DNA of 24,779 nt from Candidatus Baldrarchaeota archaeon (GTDB lineage: Archaea; Asgardarchaeota; Baldrarchaeia; Baldrarchaeales; DXJG01). Shown one piece after another: positions 22,905-24,779 of this stretch. The position numbers were made by a program, and so were the translations under genes. The notes under the pieces were generated by a model. The model saw nothing but the letters and a program-made list of their open reading frames with translations, had not been told where the DNA came from and did no database searches. How positions within the stretch are numbered: position 1 is the first letter of the stretch; every line of letters begins with the position of its first letter. The stretch is from positions 1 to 24,779 of the forward strand of contig JAUQZC010000168.1 in NCBI GenBank assembly GCA_030587435.1. Direction: 5' to 3'.

Positions 22905-23246
22905 ATGTCATTAACGAAGAGATATTATGTTGAGATGGCTGAGTTGATTGGAATGATGGTAAAGGTTTCGAGACTTAGTGTTAGGGAGTGGGAAGATCTT
23001 TTGGATCGAATACTCAAAAAGTTAGGATATATCTCAGTTTCTAAGTTTGAAAACGAAAATGAGATGGTCTTGATTGCAGACCGTGGCAGTGATGGTAAAC
23101 GTGTAAGAATATGCGTTCAGAATATACGTGAATCTAGGCTTGGAACTGTTTCTCTGCCGAAGGTTAAGGTTACAACATTTGGTCTTTCGAAGGAGGAGGA
23201 AAAACTATTTGGTGAAATTTTCATGAGGTTCAGAGGTGGGTGTTAG
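22905..23246 (+). CDS. Hypothetical 113-residue protein
   Basis: From ATG 22905 (the longer frame to 22854 adds a Phe-rich run that is probably not translated). The first half is helical (VEMAELIGMMVKVSRLSVRE, then EDLLDRILKKLGYIS). The second half is beta-rich (ENEMVLIADRGSDGKRVRIC, then VQNIRESRLGTVSL). The order helix, then ADRGSDGK, then RICVQN faintly recalls Mrr-like nuclease cores (D...ExK), but the ExK motif is absent, so I make no assignment. It converges with the KaiC-like gene. Confidence 0.5.
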   Translation: MSLTKRYYVEMAELIGMMVKVSRLSVREWEDLLDRILKKLGYISVSKFENENEMVLIADRGSDGKRVRICVQNIRESRLGTVSLPKVKVTTFGLSKEEEKLFGEIFMRFRGGC

Positions 23247-23285
23247 AAGATGATGAAATTTTGCTGTATGTGATGTTTGTCGAAT

Positions 23286-24713
23286 TTAGGTTATGGGTGT
23301 TAGGTAGAATTTTGGGTGGGGTTTTGTGAAGTCGATGTTGGCGTTGTAGATTACTGTTGGCGGTGTGATGCCGTAGAAAAATACTCTTCCCTTTTTGCTG
23401 AATAGTTTAAGGGAGTAGTCGGCCATTTCTTTTAGTCTTATGTTTATTTTTGTGCTTGGGAATATTGTTCCCATGCAGAGACCTTTTTCAATTCTTGTTT
23501 TTGATATAACTTCTAGGGCTATTTTTTCAGCGTTTTCAGGTCCAAATTCTGATTCTATTTTGTCAAAGGAAAAGAATAATAGAATACTATCTTTTCCCCC
23601 TTTTTTGAACTCTTCTATCGTTTTGTTCACTATTTCTAAGAAATGGTTTGCATCGCGGTCTGTGTAGATGACCCATGGTTCATGTTGGTCATTTTGCGGT
23701 TCTTCACTTATGGCGATGATTTTGCAGTTTTTACTTGCTTTTTCTCTGCCTACCATGACAGTGTAGAGGTCGAAGTAGTATATTGGGCTGAGTCCTTTAC
23801 ATGGTACTATGATCACGCCTCTGTCTTGTATTAGGAAGTTTTCTACGGTGGTTGATGGTTGATGGAATATAGGTGGGACTCCGCTGTCGATTTCAAAGAG
23901 CACAAAGCTTCCTTTTCTATATCCCCCTACGATTTCATCCAGATATTTTGAGCCTGTGCTGAATAGGCCTTTCTCATGGAATTCTGTTCCTTTTCCATCT
24001 TTTATAGGGGGATGCAGTTCGTGGGTAAGTGTGGTTAATTCTATTGGTCTGAATTCTTCGAAGTATTTGAATTTCCCTTCGTGTAATGTGAAGTAGTAGG
24101 TTAGGTTTTCTATTTCGATGCCTCGAAGCTTCTCTATGACCAGTTCTCTGAACAGCCTGTCGTCGATAGCTTCCCTCTTAAGGGTCATGACTCCGTCGCA
24201 AATATAGTCTAAGGCGGTTCTTTCAGTTTTTTCAGTTACGATGAGAGTTTTAGTGCCCGTGTTTTTTAGAACGTCGATGATTTTGGCGCACGCGTCCTCT
24301 ATGGGGAGGCCTACGTGGTGAGCTACTGCATCAATGCTGTCGACGGCAACGATGGGATGAGTTTTCATGTTTTTCTTTTCTTCGATTAGTGTGTAGAGTC
24401 CTTTGAGGAAGTCGGGAAGGGATGAAAATGTTAGTATGTGGGGTATTTCCATTTTTTTGGGCATTATGGATTGGGTTGCATCAATGATGTTCTCCGGTGG
24501 TATTTTTTCTTTTATCCAGGGGAACTGGCTGTAGAGAGATTTTGTGTCGACTCTTGTGGAAAAATATATGCCGTATCCTTTTTCAGCTTGATCGGCAATG
24601 TACTGGAGGGTGAGGATTGTTTTTCCAGAGCCCGGTTCACCTTTTACGAGGAGAACAGGGCTGTCTATTTTGTCTAAAAACTTTACGATCTCGGGTGGGA
24701 TTGTTTGATTCAT
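23286..24713 (-). CDS. KaiC/GvpD-like RecA-fold ATPase with degenerate second half
   Basis: A 475-residue protein of the KaiC/GvpD type common in archaea. The first half is a RecA-fold ATPase: Walker A GEPGSGKT at 25-32, a KaiC-like YGIYFSTRVDTKSLYSQFPW, and Walker B IVAVDSIDAV with D125. The second half begins FSTGSKYLDEIVGGYRKGSF as KaiC modules do, but then reads VLFEIDSGVPP where a P-loop should be, so it cannot bind ATP in the usual way. ATG 24713 has AGGTG upstream. GvpD regulates gas-vesicle genes in haloarchaea; no gvp genes are seen here, so a general signalling or regulatory role is more likely (inference). Bases 24714-24779 are its promoter region. Confidence 0.8.
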   Translation of the reverse strand: MNQTIPPEIVKFLDKIDSPVLLVKGEPGSGKTILTLQYIADQAEKGYGIYFSTRVDTKSLYSQFPWIKEKIPPENIIDATQSIMPKKMEIPHILTFSSLPDFLKGLYTLIEEKKNMKTHPIVAVDSIDAVAHHVGLPIEDACAKIIDVLKNTGTKTLIVTEKTERTALDYICDGVMTLKREAIDDRLFRELVIEKLRGIEIENLTYYFTLHEGKFKYFEEFRPIELTTLTHELHPPIKDGKGTEFHEKGLFSTGSKYLDEIVGGYRKGSFVLFEIDSGVPPIFHQPSTTVENFLIQDRGVIIVPCKGLSPIYYFDLYTVMVGREKASKNCKIIAISEEPQNDQHEPWVIYTDRDANHFLEIVNKTIEEFKKGGKDSILLFFSFDKIESEFGPENAEKIALEVISKTRIEKGLCMGTIFPSTKINIRLKEMADYSLKLFSKKGRVFFYGITPPTVIYNANIDFTKPHPKFYLTPIT

Positions 24714-24779
24714 GTAAACACCTGAGTTTAAATTTTGACTTGAAAAGTAATCGTAGTGATGATTATAGTAACTAAAATG

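Noticed and set aside
23286..24713. Circadian clock KaiC
   Set aside because: Only one active ATPase module and no KaiA or KaiB; it matches the broad KaiC/GvpD-like archaeal family.

Overview
The window looks like part of an AT-rich archaeal chromosome. The signs are an archaeal-type histone fold, a monomethylamine methyltransferase (MtmB) homologue, a KaiC/GvpD-like ATPase, many PIN-domain toxin-antitoxin genes, and Shine-Dalgarno sites of the GGTGAT/GGAGG type in front of ATG, GTG and TTG starts. A Thermoproteota lineage related to Bathyarchaeia is my best guess, but nothing here proves the lineage. I see no rRNA, tRNA, CRISPR array or intact insertion sequence.

Layout. 1-4.2 kb: two two-gene ATPase modules converge. 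Each pairs an AAA15/RecF-like ABC ATPase with a small TOPRIM-like (or possibly TOPRIM-like) protein; the second TOPRIM gene is frame-broken at a T8 run. 4.4-5.9 kb: a frame-broken small two-helix membrane protein and an unrecognised 389-residue protein. 5.9-10.2 kb: a Panacea-like/UPF0175 antitoxin with a DUF3368 PIN toxin, a winged-helix regulator, a class II glutamine amidotransferase, and an AbrB/PIN pair behind a perfect 22-bp palindrome. 10.6-12.0 kb: a lone mtmB homologue that encodes Ile where Methanosarcina MtmB has pyrrolysine, with a 12-bp direct repeat around its TATA box. 12.1-16.4 kb: an HhH-GPD DNA glycosylase and a GNAT acetyltransferase, set among decaying toxin-antitoxin genes: a DUF3368 pseudogene, a Phd fragment, RelB with a broken RelE, a PIN fragment, a stop-interrupted unknown gene, and UPF0175 with a truncated toxin. 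16.4-17.4 kb: a histone fold fused to a DUF5678-like domain, overlapping a retropepsin-like aspartyl protease gene. 17.8-20.4 kb: an orphan antitoxin, an unknown protein, another AbrB/PIN pair and small unknowns. 20.5-22.2 kb: a secreted beta-helix surface protein broken into three frames. 22.9-24.7 kb: an unknown small protein and a KaiC/GvpD-like ATPase.

How it fits together. This is an accessory region. It holds at least nine toxin-antitoxin loci or remnants, several of them visibly duplicated from one another, together with candidate defence ATPases and a few singletons. The two most unusual items are the histone-DUF5678/aspartyl-protease operon and the non-pyrrolysine MtmB. Four frame breaks lie at or near short homopolymer runs, so either assembly errors or real decay must be considered for those genes.
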